From Trachythela sp. YZ-2020 (Eukaryota; Cnidaria; Anthozoa; Malacalcyonacea; Clavulariidae), in the NCBI GenBank assembly GCA_016169945.1, contig JADLSH010000164.1:868001-932000 (forward strand): 64,000 nucleotides of DNA, written 5' to 3'. This document shows positions 10,487-23,049 of this stretch, one piece after another. A program made the translations under genes and the position numbers. Positions within the stretch are counted from its first letter, which is position 1. Every line of letters starts with the position of its first letter. The notes under the pieces were generated by a model, which was given only the letters and a program-made list of their open reading frames with translations, was not told the DNA's origin and did no database searches.

Positions 10487-12503
10487 ATGCTTTATTTCTA
10501 TTATATCACTTCATACGAACCCTGCCGCCAAAATCTTCAGTACACTCTTTCCTTAGACCAAAACTTTTCTGTATTTTTACTTGAAGACACAACATGGCTG
10601 CGAAAGACTTCTACGGCCCCATTACGTGGTCTCGAGCCCGCCCAAAAGTTAACTCACTTAGAGTTCATGCTTGGCCAAGTAGCCAATTATTGTCCCGTCA
10701 TTGCACAAAACACAATCGTAACAAACTCAACATCTATGAGGGCAATTTGGCAAGCAATTCGTGGACATTATGGCTTTCAGTCCACCGGAGCACATTTCCT
10801 CGATTTCAATAGCATTCGTTTAGAACCTGACGAGCGTTCTGAAGATTTATACCAGAGACTTCTGAGTTTCATCGATGAGAATCTACTTAAGGCTATCCGA
10901 CATCACAGTGAAGAAGTTTCCACGGATGAGGAATTAACACCCTCTCTCGAAAATATAATTGTAATGACATGGTTGCGGCTAATTCATGCAGATTTGCCAA
11001 CCTTAGTTAAGCAACGTTATGGGACAGAACTTCGATCTCAGACACTGGCCAGCCTCAAACCGAAATATCTCAAGCTCTAGACTCCCTCCTCAACGAAATT
11101 CATTCTTCAAATGAGGCTAAAGTTCTAAGCACAGCCTTTTGACGATCCTCTCAACAACGTGACAATCGTAGCGAGTCTTCGAAGCCCGGTAACTACAAGG
11201 GAGGTGCGACCAAGTGCTGCCCAATATGTAAACAAGCAAAAAGATCCCAGTTCCAACACTACTTAAGTCGGTGCCCATTTCTGCCTACCGAAGACCGTCA
11301 ATATTTAACCCGAACACAAGTCATTGTTGAGCAACATGAACAGTCCGACAAGTCAGACTCAGAGTCAGAACGGGATGACCAATCATGTTCCCAGAACAAT
11401 CGGGTCAAGTCTACCGCCTACCGAGTTAGCACCAAACAAACCCCACACTTGAAAGTCTTCCACAACCATCATGCAGTACAACTCACTCTCGATACCAGAG
11501 CCGAGACCAGTATGATTAAGTCATATATTGCCAAACAAATTGGTGCTACTATCCAAAAAAAACAAAACAAACAGCTCTACAGGCTGACAGAATTACTCCA
11601 CTAAGCGTTGTTGGTGAAGTTCATCTGGTCTTATCACGTAACTCTCATACCCTCCACGTTGATGTCTTGGCGGGAACCCCCTTTATGGCGACCAATGACA
11701 TTTCCATTCGACCCGCTAGCATCAAATTACACTGAAGGGTACAGACGTCACCTGCTACAACACAGATTTCCCCAATCGAAAGGAAAACTGTGTCAGACAC
11801 ACTCAGGCACACGTTCTTCAAGCTCCACCAACTCCTACAGCGATTTGGCCTGGTGAATACCTAGAGATCCCCATTCCTAGTGAAATTGACCCAGATAGCA
11901 CCCTTGCTGTCAAGCCATGCCCAAATTATGCTAAATCCGTCAATGATTGGCCACGCCCACATATTCTAGAAGCCGTTGCAGGACGAGTCCGCATACTGAA
12001 TAATACTGCAGTAGCTAGGAACATTTCCCGTCATGAATCGTAACCGATTTTACAAGTGCATTCTACCAAATACCGCTGTCGAAAAGCCCGATGAAATATT
12101 CCTGTGTGTCTCTACGCCGTTTCGTGGTATGCGAGCCTACACACGGTGCGCAATGGGAATGCCGGGAATCCGAAACCGCACTAGAGGAGCTAATGTGTCG
12201 TGTACTGGGAGATTGTCTGCAGGACGGTGTCGCAGCCAAACTTGCTGACGATCTCTACTGTGGAGCTGAGTCCCCTGAGGCCTTTCTGGAGAATTGGCGT
12301 TGCATCCTACAAGCTCTTCAGAAATGTAATCTCCGTCAAAGACCATTATTTGCCCCCACTCCACTACCATACTTGGATGGATATGGACAGAAGGGAGTCT
12401 ATCGGCCAGTCCACATCGCATTGCCACATTGTCATCGTGCCCCTCACCAGACACTGTTTGTGGTTTGCGTTCATTTATTGGCGCACATAAAGTCCTAGGC
12501 AGA
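10487..12503 (+). pseudogene. Ty3-like retrotransposon gag-pol remnant
   Basis: 10487-11080 encodes a capsid-like gag segment with blocks such as [17 protein letters not shown] and [18 protein letters not shown] zinc-binding stretch (CCPICKQ...HYLSRC) follows near 11216. Near 11490 a retropepsin-like motif reads LTLDTRAETSMI, where family members have DTG, so the active site is altered. Shifted frames at 11830-12000 continue the linker. 12040-12503 contains palm and thumb pieces of a reverse transcriptase, including KLADDLYCG and, in another frame, [17 protein letters not shown]. Sequence between protease and palm is deleted, integrase is absent, and no LTRs are visible. Multiple stops make it non-functional. 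Assignment to Ty3-like elements rests on gag and RT resemblance. Confidence 0.7.
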
Positions 12504-12569
12504 GTTTTACCCAATTTACCTTGTCTTGTAATAAATCCTTTATATTGTGTCGTTCGTCTAGAGTTTTAT

Positions 12570-13573
12570 CTTATTTACTTGCGTACTGCGGAATTACACT
12601 TTATCAAATGGTGTGTGGGTTAGAGCGATTTATTTGTGATAATGGACAGCCAGAATTGAACTTTTTCGAACAAGGAGAGTTCAAACCTTTCTGGACCGCT
12701 TAGATGCAGAAATGAAAAGGTTGATCTCACTGGGTGTCAGTGTGCTTATTAAAGAAGCAGCGGCATTAACCATGGACGAAGAGGATATTCTTTGGCGCAA
12801 GAATTTCGTGGACTGACATTTAAACAACTAACGTTAGTCAAAGGGGAGAATGGAGCGCCTGCCAAACTATGCTACTGTTCTTTTGGGGGAAAAAGCAACA
12901 AAGGAGGATTAAAAGACATGAGATACAAGCCAAAACGTATTGAACACCATGAAAACGTGGCAAATCCGACAAGGTGTGTCATTGAATTATACCAAGAATA
13001 TATAGCTAGATGGTAAGTTATTTGTTAAAGTTCAGTATTGGTCTCGTATTATAACTGTTGTTAATTTACGTAATAAATTTTTCGTTTTAGTCCCAAAGAC
13101 AGTTTTGAAGGGCTGTTTTATCTTCGTCCAAAATATAAATATGTGAGCGACGTAGGTGCTACATGGTATCTGAAAGTTCCTGTGGGTCACAATACATTAG
13201 GTAGTACTGTAAAAAGTATATGCAAGGAAGCTGGTATTACGGGTAACAAAACTGCTCATTCTCTTCGAGCTACTACGGCAACTCGTGGTTTGGAGCTTGG
13301 AATTCCTGATAAAATTTGGATGGAAAGGATCGTTCAGTTGCGTCTTTGCACCGTTATCAGCGCCCATCTGAACTGCAGCGTGAAATGGTGTCACATGCTC
13401 TAGACAACTGCAAGAGGCCAAACGAGATGGTAGGTGGTGAGAATTTAAAGCACATATGTTCAGAAAACAGATATGCTGCAGAGGATGGAGATGCTGTAGA
13501 CGTGGTAGGCCATCGTGGTAATGTAATAATGTTTGAACGGTGCACTGTAAACATGAATAACTTCAAAGCGTAA
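12570..13573 (+). pseudogene. Crypton-type (DUF3504-like) tyrosine recombinase remnant
   Basis: Frames in order give [17 protein letters not shown], then LDAEMKRLISLGV and EEDILWRK. After a deletion come QEFRGLTFKQLTLVK, a lysine-bearing KSNKGGLKDMR block, HSLRATTATRGLELGI (the H-x-x-R signature) and RSVASLHRYQRPS with the candidate catalytic tyrosine. An intron is well supported: AGATG|GTAAGT at 13014/13015 to TTTTAG|TCCC at 13090/13091, preserving frame. The stretch that should hold the first catalytic arginine is lost near 12790, and a one-base shift lies near 13325. Such genes occur both as Crypton transposons and as domesticated host genes. This copy is dead. Confidence 0.65.
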
Positions 13574-13757
13574 ATCAATATTTTGTTATTTCATTTAATT
13601 TAGCTGATAAGTGTGAAAAAATGTTATCACTGTGTTATTTGTCGTGATAGTGGACAGTGTATGTTGTGTCAAAAAAATTGTAAAAGTTCAATTTTGGCCT
13701 ATTTCAGTGTGTGATTATTTGGTGGGATTATATGTATAATACCCGGGATTATATATA

Positions 13758-14186
13758 CAGGGTGTATCAAAAAAACTGCAAATACCATAATTTGTATGCA
13801 CGAGATCATACATTAGAATTTCAATGGCTGTGCAAATAATTACGCTTCTGGGATTTGAAAATACGTTTCCCAGGGGTATCAAAACAAGCACACAAAGTGA
13901 ATTAAACTTATGAGTTCGATTACGAATGGCTCAGTTTACGAATGACTGCTGTCGAGTTTTGAGTTTGGGCGTACTTTAAAACAAGAAATACTCTGCTCCG
14001 TTGTTAGCTGAGCCATTCGTAATCAAACTAATTTTAATTCACTTTGTGTGCTTATTTTGATAGTACTGCACGTGGAAACGTATTTTCAAATCCCAGAAGC
14101 GTAATTATTTGCACAGCCATTGAAATTCTAATGTATGATCTCGTGCATACAAATTATGGTATTTGCAGTTTTTTTGATACACCCTG
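13758..14186. mobile_element. Tc1/mariner-type MITE, 429 bp
   Basis: The termini are CAGGGTGTATCAAAAAAACT and its inverse, flanked by TA on both sides (13756-13757 and 14187-14188). The inverted arms extend more than 110 bp with near-perfect pairing and continue, less perfectly, through GCTGAGCCATTCGTAATC. There is no transposase frame. Confidence 0.85.
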
Positions 14187-14356
14187 TATAGTCTCGACCG
14201 CAGATGTCAATCAGCTAATCATCCCATAAACCCCATTTCCCCCCGAGAGAATTCAAAAACCGCCGTGTGCTTTCAAAATCTTCTATTGTTCTTGATAGGT
14301 TTATTAGCCATATATAAACCTGCAAAGAACAAAGAAAACCGACTTGATCGTGTTTT

Positions 14357-14464
14357 AAGGTGTGATAAACACTCGAGAAGTGTGCAAAACACTTGGCTAC
14401 GCCTCGTGTTTTACACGCTTCTCTCATGTTCTCCCAACATTCCCCTCATGCTTTATCACACCAT
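14357..14464. repeat. Small inverted-repeat element
   Basis: AAGGTGTGATAAA at the left pairs with TTTATCACACCATAA at the right. Inner arms GAGAAGTGTGCAAAACAC and GTGTTTTACACGCTTCTC also pair. It looks like a short MITE or hairpin. Confidence 0.6.
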
Positions 14465-14675
14465 AAAGGCACAAGACGAGTGTTTCTATTTCTTTTATAT
14501 TGTAAGTGGTATATAAGCACAGTAAACAATTTTGTTCAAAGATTCTCCTAACATGTAATCACTGATGTCACTCGCAATCTTTTCAATGTTTTCATTGCTT
14601 GGCAACAACACAGAATAGAGATATATACTCTGCTAGTATTTCAAAAAGTTAGTGAAATTGCTGCCGTACGTGTAT

Positions 14676-14854
14676 TCGCGACCCTGATGAAAAAGTTAGA
14701 GCATTGATTACCTTGTGTTTTACATGGAGGCCTGGTTACCAATCGCGTCTCAACGTCAGTCTTACATGACGTTTAGAGCAATTGGTAACTGGCATCCATG
14801 TCAAAAACAAATACAGTATCAAGCCTAACTTTTTCACCATACCAGTGATCGCGA
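14676..14854. repeat. Foldback repeat, about 180 bp
   Basis: GATGAAAAAGTTAGAGCATTG at the left pairs imperfectly with AAGCCTAACTTTTTCACC at the right. Inner arms around CATGGAGGCCTGGTTACCAA and TTGGTAACTGGCATCCATG also pair. There is no gene from 13580 to 15310 apart from these elements. Confidence 0.55.
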
Positions 14855-15312
14855 TTTGCGGAATCACTTAAAAACTGCTGTAAAATGCTTTGCAGGTAAT
14901 CCACAGTGGTAATCCACAACAAAATTTGTTAATTGTTCTGAATATAATAGTGATTAGTTCTAGGAGGTATTTGAGCAGTTGTAATGAAATAACTTGCAAT
15001 ACTCTACCAATGAAAAGTTATATATTTGGCTGGCTGATTGGCAGCTAATGGGTAATAACCCATTCTAATAACAAGTAGCTTTAACTACTAACATGTAATT
15101 TAGATTGTTTGGCCAAGTAAAACAGTGAATGCAATATTTTAAAGTTAATATTTCAAATGTCAAACCCTGTGGACAAACCAAATATGTGTGGATTATTACA
15201 CAAATATTTAATAGTAACAATATGAAATGGACTTTACTGTTTATTCAATTTCGACCCAATAGCCTCATTTTCATTCAGGATAAGAATAAGCTTGTGGTAT
15301 GTTTGGTTGTCA

Positions 15313-16321
15313 AGGGGGATCAAGCTTCTATACCTATGAAAATTGAAGCCAGATTTGACGGCCATATTGGAGTGACCACCAATGGCCGTCATAGATCGAA
15401 GCAATTTGAAGAAAGTATTTTCAATTTGCGCTGTGTTGGGGTGATGGAATTATTGAAGTTTAATTGGAAATATGTAAAGCAGTTTGTACATTGTTAAAAG
15501 TTGCCGATTTGGTATGATTTCGGGCGTTTCTTGGCGAAAAAACTGTTCGCGTGTGTATGTTGGTTGTCAGCCATGAGTGAGCATATTCATGTGAAAATTT
15601 TGGAATAAATCGCCGTACTCTGCCTCTGAGGCAACTGAGCATAGAAAGTATTAAGTATACTATTATTTACAAGCACTGTGAATTCTATATGTCCATACGG
15701 TGACAGTGCATCTCACAGCCACTTACGCGTAAAGTTTCTGTTAACACATTCATTTTCAGCCTGAATCAGTGATTCCTCATTATTCATACGCGCAATATTA
15801 CTTCCACAAGACGTCCTGTCCTGTCTCGTGTCTTGATTTACTATTACTGCAGAAGGCAAAATATTGTAGCTACAACACGCAAAGTTCGTCGACTTTAATC
15901 GTCACAAAAACCAGTTTTTTCACCATCACTATTTGTCCAGTATTGCTTTCACATGTGGAACTGTCTCCTTTCTTGTAATTTCTTTGATTACTACGCAGAG
16001 AGACACAGTACGGCGATTTATTCCAAATTTTTCACGTGAATAATTATGCTCACTCATGGCTGACAACAACATACACACGCGAACAGTTTTTTCGCCGAGA
16101 AACACCCGAAATCATACCAAATCGGCGACTTTTAACAATATACAAACTCCTTTACATATTTCCAATTAAATTTCAATAATTCCATCACCCAACACAACGC
16201 AAATTGAAAATACTTCCTCCAAATTGCTTCGATCTACGTCGGCCTTTGGTGGTCACTCCAATATGGTCGCCAAATCCAAAACTGGCTTCAATTTTCAAGG
16301 TATAGAAGCTCGATCCAGGTA
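15313..16321. repeat. Palindromic element, about 1 kb (copy 3, most complete)
   Basis: The left arm (15313 to about 15628) is the inverse of the right arm (about 16002-16321). Matching blocks include CATATTGGAGTGACCACCAA, CAATTTGCGCTGTGTTGGG and TGTCAGCCATGAGTGAGCAT. A unique centre of about 370 bp lies between the arms and recurs at 8845-9209. No protein is recognisable. It is probably a non-autonomous foldback element. Confidence 0.75.
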
Positions 16322-16536
16322 CTATATTTTCAGATCAGTGGGTATAACCAAGTGTACAAATGAAGTTGGTGTGCGCTTGCTATGTTAAAACCAGGAAACA
16401 TGGAATAAGGCCACTTGATCAAAAGTGAATAAACAGCAAGGTCTTTTTAGTTTATAGAACAGTATAACAAAAACAGAATATCAACTCAAATATTTAAGTT
16501 TCAATGTTCAGGAGTTTGAAAAAGTTAGTTTATCTC

Positions 16537-18294
16537 CTATTTCTCATCAGCATCATCATCATGATGAATGTCCTTAATATCAATGACCTTGTTTGATACT
16601 GTGTCATACGTAATTGAAAAAATGTTCTTTGTCTTGAAAATGGCAAGAAGAATTTGACTGTAATTTGCAGTTTCCAGGTCAATAGACATCCCCAAGACTG
16701 AAACAAGGTCTTGCATCTGATTGTTAAAGAATGGTAATCTCACTTTTTGTTCTGGTTTTTTTGTGTTCTGGAGTAGCATTCGAATGAACCATTGAACTTT
16801 GCAAGCAGAAGGATTTTGTATTAAACTGCTTAGCATACTTTGCTAGCATGTCATCGGGGAGAGAAACATGATATGCAACAGTTTATCTTCGAAGCCTGTT
16901 GAATGCCCGAGATCTTTGCTTCGATTGTTGCTGCAGTAATAGATGTAAGATCTTCATCTGGTTGGACCAATGGATGTGTAAATGGTGGAGATTCTGCAAA
17001 TAGTCCTGCCAAAGAACAATCTTAATGGAGCTGGTTGTGTCCCGTATAAGAACCTCTTGTTTTGAGAGTGGACCTTGGTGTTGTGTGTTGATAACTTTCA
17101 CAGCAGACATCTTGGCAACTTCGCCTTTCACTGAAAGAAGCTGTTCTGAAGCAACATGTTGTAGGGAGGAAATGTTTGTTGCCAAACCAGTCCTTCCCAA
17201 TTGATCGTTGTAAGGAAAATCAAGCTCATCAACAGGTAATGGGGTAATCTTGGTATGTTTCAGAATTATGAAATCTTCTTTGCCTTGGTTGGCTGATATG
17301 CGGAAATTCTGCATCCTCACAGGACGTTTGTTCTTTTGGAGAGTTTGCATGTCGGTTTGCTTTTCAGGGGAGAAACAAACAGCCCTAACTACTTTGTGCT
17401 TACTTTGAACTGTGCAATTGAAGTATTTCCACTCCGATCCATTTGCCTTTCCTACTGGAGAAACAGCATGTATGTAGCAGTTTACATCGGGAACTGGATT
17501 ATCTGAAAAAGATGAATTTTCATTAACTGTAATATATGGATTTAAGAACAACAAAATGCACAGAACTAGGGTAGCATGACTTATTGTAGGCGACGTTATG
17601 CAGTACTCATCTTCCATACTTGGGATAGGAGATAGAGTATTTAAAGATGTGTATATACTCTGTAAGAGAAGAGACGTAAGATGTAAATAATTTTAAAGAA
17701 TATTACCTCCCCCAGAAAACAAAACACAACAAAAATGAATACACAAACGAAAGACCTATTTTAATACAGGTAATGATATACAGTAAAGAATATTAAATGT
17801 TGATTGCCAAGCTATTAAAGCATATGCAGACCTTTTTGCCTGAGTGTGTATTTTAACTGCGCTAATCTACATGTGGTCTTAAGCGACTTCTCTTTATTCG
17901 TTTTAAATAACATGTTAGAAGATTATTTTAGCATGAGAAAGACCATCTGTAATCAATTAATATACTTCTAATGAAAATTTCTAATGAAAGTTAAAAATCA
18001 CTTGCTATATTTGGAAGAAGTGTTCATAAAAACAATTTACATAATGCCAAAAGACGGACCCATTTATAGTACAGTATATTACTGTAAAACATCGACCTCC
18101 AAGCCATTTATCTTCCTGTTATTTACTAAAAAAAATAGACAGCTGAACAATAGAAGTTAGAAAAAATAGTAAAACATACCTTGATTGAAGTCTAAAGCTG
18201 TGGATGGGTTGGATGCAAGTGGTAAAACTGCTGAAGTGAAATTGCATTCTCGTAGGGCTTGGAAAAAATAGAATGTGCTTGCGCACGCTATCAT
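16537..18294 (-). pseudogene. OB-fold (RPA-like) element-associated protein, frameshifted
   Basis: Exon 1 starts at an ATG at 18292-18294 and encodes about 38 codons to 18180. A GT-AG intron (17503-18179) joins it in frame to NPVPDVNCYIHAVSP in exon 2. Exon 2 continues with GSEWKYFNCTVQ, VVRAVCFSPEK, PVRMQNFRIS, an ASEQLLSVKGEVAKMSAVK strand block and TTSSIKIVLW. Alternating beta blocks of this kind suggest tandem single-strand-binding OB folds. After about 17020 the frame shifts to one with TIEAKISGIQ and a CCISC zinc-like pair. It shifts again into 16537-16836, which has VQWFIRMLLQN and ends in an acidic, His/Asp-rich tail. Resemblance to RPA70-like proteins is by pattern only. No terminal repeats were found around it. 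Confidence 0.5.
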
Positions 18295-18299
18295 GTGTG

Positions 18300-21030
18300 C
18301 TCACGTGTAAATGGACTGATTGTGATTGAGTAAAAGCTAAAATTAAACTGCAGTAAACAATATTTGTCTACTGCGCAGAGCCACCATAACTATGTACAAA
18401 AATAACTGTGACTTCTCACTGGGGCGGAAGCACTGATCGGAGGGGCGGAAAGCGTTCTAATGATTACAATAATTATATTAAACGGCAATTTTTAGCCATG
18501 CATGGTCGGAGATGATCTCATAATTATGAGATCTGTGATCTCAATCCAGAAATCCCACATGAGGATGAAGTCTCTCGATTTGATGTAATCATTTATGCCT
18601 GCTTATAATTTAGAGGGTAACAGGGGTGGAGGGGGTCTTCAATAAAAGGGTATCGGTATTACCATTATAACAACTCAGAGATCCTAAGGATAGTGCAAAG
18701 TTTGAAGAGGCTATGGATAAACCATACTTATTTTTTTATTATTTTAACCATCCAAATTTATCGAAAAAATAAATTTTCTTTTAGAGCGAAACTTTGTTCT
18801 TGTAAGCGGAAAGACTGTAATAGTTTCGCTTTCTAAAAGTAGGTATTACCGGTTACTAACGGCACAGAATTACGTTCAGTAACTAACAGCTTTTTTCAAT
18901 ACTATTGCATGTGCAAAAGCAATTTTGTGTTTATCAAAACAGTATAAAAGTGTAAATATATGAAAAATATATATAGAAGTATCGGTATGTATCAATTTAT
19001 AACCGATTCGGCCACGCATTATAGTCGGACATTATTAATTGATATTCTATTATTCCAGCAACGTTTCGTACACATGTGGTATTATTATATTTTTTATAGC
19101 TTTATGCTAGTTTATGCCATTACAATAATACAATTTCATGAACAGTTATATAAACTTTAGTCTACAGACTATAAAAAACATGTCAGTATAATATCTTCTA
19201 TTTCGCAAACAGCTTCTCAGTTTTCCTCGACTACAAATCAACTATGACTACAACACTTCATGAATTATGTAAATATACTACTGGAACAACATCTTGCAAT
19301 TGATTGTGGACTACATATTGGAGAGCGATAGTAATTATTCAATGCTCAGCAATGCTCGCCTCATCTGTTCAGTTGAATTAAGGTATTGGGCTGAAAATAT
19401 TGGTCTGAACCGATGTGGCGAGGTTGCATGAAGCTGTCGGCGCACAAACCGCACAAATTTCCGGGCGGGTGGGAGGGTGTTTTCTCTTTCGGCCCTTCTG
19501 TGTGTCGGCCGACGGAATTCACACTAAAAGGTGCAAGTACCTCAAGCAAAATAAACAAATGGCTGAGACGATCCGTTATTCCAAACAATTTTGGCGTCGT
19601 CGAAGGCATTTGTAATATTGGCCATTAAACACTCCCGTACAATGTAGGAAAATGTTGAAAGATGGATAGTAGCACCTATTCCTCTTGTGCTGTTAGATAT
19701 TCACCCACGATCTCTACCCACTGTTCATGATGATTATACATTTCGCTTGTGCGAAAAGAAGCAGAATCTCGAAATAACAAAGTGGCTAGATTACTCAACT
19801 CATCCCTTGGAAGCATTTCATTCAGCTGTTCCCGACTCGGGCCTATGTGTGGGAAGAACAACCAAACCACCGTCAGTAGAGGGGCGACCGTCCTGACCCA
19901 GTAAATCAACCGGGGAAAGTTTTGTGAAGGAGCTTTCTTTCTCAGGACTGTCACTCTCCACAAGGTGATTTACCGCACTGTAATTATAATGAATATGGAA
20001 ATCGAGAGGAAACTATACCTGCTCTGCGGCTAAACTTCATACCATATTAATTGACGCTCATGCACTGCTGTAAGTGACATTTTACGAATACGAAGATATC
20101 AATCACTAATCGTGGCAACCAGACAACAACACTAAGACGAAGAACTGAAAATTACTACCAGTGCCTGGTACAAAGAAAACAAGTGATAGTCTAACCACTT
20201 TCGCACAATGTATATACAGTAGCTATAATTGTTCTCGTATTTCCTTTAGCAAATACACTATAACAAGGAGGGGTAGATTTCCCATGCAAACGCTGACCTG
20301 ATTTGGCATGATGTCATCTATAATAAATTAGTCCGCCAACAATAGAATCCATCCAAGAAAATAAGCTCTTAAATATCGACATCACGTTATGTCCCTAAAA
20401 TGCTTCACTGCTATACATAGCCACTCAGGCATGCCTTACCACCATAATTTGATAGTCAATGTTGGTTACTAACTCTGTATGACTGAACCGTAACCAAACA
20501 ACTCTTAATTAAGTTTTACTGTTTTATTATGTCAGTTTATAGATCATCAGTATCACACTAGGAAATATAAAACTGTGGTAATGTAATGTTGTATGCTGTC
20601 AATAATATCTCAATTCACTGAAGCCCAAGGAATACTTAAAGACCCGGAATGTTGTGTTCATTATTCATAGACAATGATCTTACAACAATACAAGTTTTAG
20701 AATCAATTATCAGCAAGGTCATTAAGCCAGGTCATATACAACTTCAAATCTTATGGGATTGATTTCAGTGTAACAGGTGAAAGCATGGTACTAACACCAT
20801 ATTTTCAGAGAGCTCTGTTAATCTCTTGCGACACAATCATTATCCATTGTGGTAGCAATCCAAGACATCCACTCCAATATATTTGGCGTGGCCCTAGCTA
20901 CATAATTTATATGTCGCGTGCTCAGGTAGCTATAGGAGTAAGGTCTCGCATTTCACGCCATCCTGTACTGATTTGCAGGGCACGGTCATTTCAGACATCT
21001 TTGCAGTCAACATGTAAATCCAAATGAACA
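18300..21030. other. Gene-free stretch
   Basis: Short open frames here (for example near 19413-19628, and 19676-19963 on the minus strand) have no recognisable domain and overlap one another in several frames. A GC-richer patch at 19400-19560 (ttccgggcgggtgggagggt) faintly resembles the DIRS-like element end at 40405-40440. Otherwise I see nothing. Confidence 0.45.
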
Positions 21031-21039
21031 GCTCAGGTC

Positions 21040-21430
21040 TTCCGCGACCTAGCCTTCACGGGAAGCGTCCCGTATCATCATAACTTTTCCTGACGGGGCA
21101 CTGACTACCACAACTTAATTTATCACTAATTATTTGCAGCACTTCAAACGACAAGTATCATATCTATTCACGGGGCATTGACTACAACAACTTTTGTCAC
21201 AGATCATTTGTAGCAGTTCAAGCCTCCTGTATCATCATAACTATTTACGGGGCACTGACTACAACTTTTATCACCAATCACTTGTATAGCAGTTCGAGCC
21301 TCCCGTATCCTCATATCTAAGCACGGGGCTCTGACTACAACAACTTTTGTCACTGATCATTTGTAGCAGTTCAAGCCTCCCATATGGCCGTATCATCATA
21401 ACTATTCACGGGCCACTGACTACAACAACA
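21040..21430. repeat. Minisatellite, unit about 76-86 bp
   Basis: The block ACGGGGCACTGACTACAACA recurs near 21093, 21171, 21247, 21322 and 21408. Each is followed by TTTTGTCACTGATCATTTG-like and AGCAGTTCAAGCCTCCCGTA-like sequence. About five diverged copies are present. Confidence 0.8.
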
Positions 21431-23049
21431 AAAATGTTGCAAGTCAAATAGCTAGGTTAAAACAATTTTACACCATGCCTCATTTCAATACCAGACATGG
21501 ATGATTAACAAACATCTATAAACATTCAATTGCATGTGCCAAACAACTCAACTCATTCGTCGCATAATACACGGAGCGCTGTTATCAATCATATCTTTGC
21601 CTGTATATAACAATTGCACTGATCACTCATGAAACTCGGAACCTTTGTCAATTGGGTTGCAAAACCTGTTAAGGCTTTCCGTCCACCTCAGAGTGGTAAC
21701 TATTAAACTGATAGCAGTAGCATATCAGCCTGCATTCCTACCCATGGGATCTTGAGCCAATCTATGCAAACATGTAATTAAGCCTTTAAACTGAACATAA
21801 AATGACAAACTCCCGCCGTTTCGTCAAGTAAACTTGATTAGATTATAGTCAAATTAGAATTAGAGTAATCAAAGATTGATGTGAAACCACGGCATTCACT
21901 CTTGCTTTCGGCTATGTTCAATAGTTATTAACTCAGTTTAACACATTTCTCCAACAAATTCATGCTACAGGGGGAGCAATCTTGTCTTGAACGACCCAAT
22001 CATAATTTCTGAAGGTAAATAATATGACGATATTTAGTTGATACGGATCAGAGTAGATCAAAATATTTCGTTAAATTGGAAGAAAAAAAAGTACATAATA
22101 GTTAACACGTATTTTAAAATATAATTTAAGGTGGTCAATATAGTAATCACGAAACCCTTATGCAAGAATCGCGAAAATATACTTTATTCTATAATTATGA
22201 ATAACCCACGTGACAATTTGTGCACACGGGAATAGTAACGAAAGAGACAGACCTGACATGAGCAGTTGCTCACGCCATCTCGCGCCATTGTGCATGTTCT
22301 ATAGCGTTTTCATGTCAATTGCTGACGTCATTAAAAAATTCCATTTTTGAAAAACAATGCGCTATATAAGAAAAATATATGAAAACCCCGATATCTGGTG
22401 AATAAGACCTAAAAATACGGAGTTTAAAAATTTCAAAATGTTGTACACTTGAATTTTTGACTGTCCAATAAGCAATAAATTTACTATATCAGAAATTTGC
22501 ATGTTAATCGTGAGCACCCCCCGGAAGTCTACACTCTGCCTCTATGTATGACACTATGACTCCATGACTCGTCTCAATTTGCCACCACAACAATTCCATG
22601 GAAACTTTGCACTAAAACACTAGTAAGATGTGCAAAAAATTATTTTAAAAATATTTAATGGAAATTATAATATAGGGGCAAGGCTTTTGAGTGCATAGAT
22701 AGTAATTAAATACTATATCTAATACGTTCCATGTAGTGTTTCCATATAAATATAAAGTGCTTAAGTCCATAAATAGATTGTAAATATTATTTGGAAATTC
22801 ACAACTGCAACCAGAAGTTTACTTCGTCAAAACTGAACATGTACTGTATTAACCAATACCATGGCACATAGTTATAGATGTTTCTATATACTGCCAGAAA
22901 TTTCTCCATGTACACAAAGCGATCATAGAATCCACTGGCTTAAATCCATATCAGGTGCTGAATGCCATCATTACATCAATATTAATTGAATTATCAAAGT
23001 CCAATATGCTATGGTAAAGGTACGGAACAGGTTGATTCCAGGGCATAAA
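21431..23049. other. Gene-free stretch
   Basis: No supported gene. A segment near 22500-22620 (CCCCCCGGAAGTCTACACT, then CTATGTATGACAC and AACTTTGCACTAAAA) is repeated in diverged form at 38060-38200, so part of this belongs to a dispersed repeat. Confidence 0.45.

Noticed and set aside
12137..12514. 125-codon minus-strand open frame.
   Set aside because: It overlaps the RT remnant antisense and has no domain pattern; the plus-strand frames carry recognisable RT blocks.
19361..19963. Several overlapping open frames on both strands, up to 95 codons.
   Set aside because: The region is locally GC-rich, which lowers stop density; no motif or splice pattern supports a gene.
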